64,000 nucleotides of DNA. Origin: Brachyhypopomus gauderio. Lineage: Eukaryota > Chordata > Actinopteri > Gymnotiformes > Hypopomidae. The number at the start of each line of letters is the position of its first letter. Positions within the stretch are counted from its first letter, which is position 1. Shown here piece by piece: positions 63,892 through 64,000 of the stretch. Both the position numbers and the translations under genes were made by a program. Location of the stretch: assembly GCF_052324685.1 (NCBI RefSeq), contig NC_135222.1:7231414-7295413 (forward strand), read 5' to 3'. A model generated the notes under the pieces. It was not told the DNA's origin. It saw only the letters and a list, made by a program, of their open reading frames with translations, and ran no database searches.

Positions 63892-64000
63892 CTGGAATGT
63901 AACAGTTAATAGTACTTTCCATGCAATAGATAACCCATTAAGGAAAGTTCGATATTGATTATAGTATTTAACACTCAATATAAAACCAACTTAATAAAAT

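Overview
This window is nuclear DNA of a vertebrate, almost certainly a teleost fish. It has spliced genes with GT-AG introns, long (CA)n and (TA)n tracts, an L2/Rex1-type LINE, hAT elements and a solo LTR. One dispersed-repeat tail has the form common in otophysan fishes, but I hold that placement only loosely. There is no bacterial, viral or plasmid gene organisation.

Layout. (1) 0.9-5.1 kb: vmac (-) and ndufa11 (+) stand head to head around a CpG-rich spacer. (2) 5.1-18.9 kb: a gene-poor stretch with old LINE debris and a long CA tract. (3) 18.97-20.67 kb: neurturin, nrtn (+), two coding exons. (4) 20.7-30.7 kb: a convergent, AT-rich intergenic region. (5) 30.69-36.16 kb: ranbp3 (-), a complete 16-exon reading frame. 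(6) 38.2-40.2 kb: an unrecognised six-exon reading frame (-), preceded by one isolated ankrd29-like ankyrin exon. (7) 41.0-43.9 kb: a 5'-truncated LINE (-) with an uninterrupted reverse transcriptase ORF. (8) 46.87-57.62 kb: ttc39c (-), a complete 14-exon reading frame whose introns hold several young transposable elements. (9) 59.37-63.89 kb: the last 13 coding exons of lama3 (-), encoding the C-terminal LG domains; the gene continues past the right edge.

The exon models come from splice signals, continuous phase and remembered similarity to vertebrate families. Three of them (vmac, ranbp3, ttc39c) sum to lengths divisible by three and close to the human proteins; ndufa11 and nrtn do too. 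vmac, ndufa11, nrtn and ranbp3 are neighbours on human 19p13.3, whereas ankrd29, lama3 and ttc39c are neighbours on human 18q11.2. The window therefore spans a junction between two conserved blocks, between about 36 and 46 kb, and that interval holds the unrecognised gene, the lone ankyrin exon and the LINE.

The genes do not form one pathway. They cover complex I assembly (ndufa11), nuclear export (ranbp3), a neurotrophic ligand (nrtn), basement membrane (lama3), a TPR protein (ttc39c) and a vimentin-associated coiled coil (vmac). I see no convincing new molecular system. The best leads are the unrecognised spliced gene at 38-39.6 kb and the cluster of recent insertions in ttc39c.
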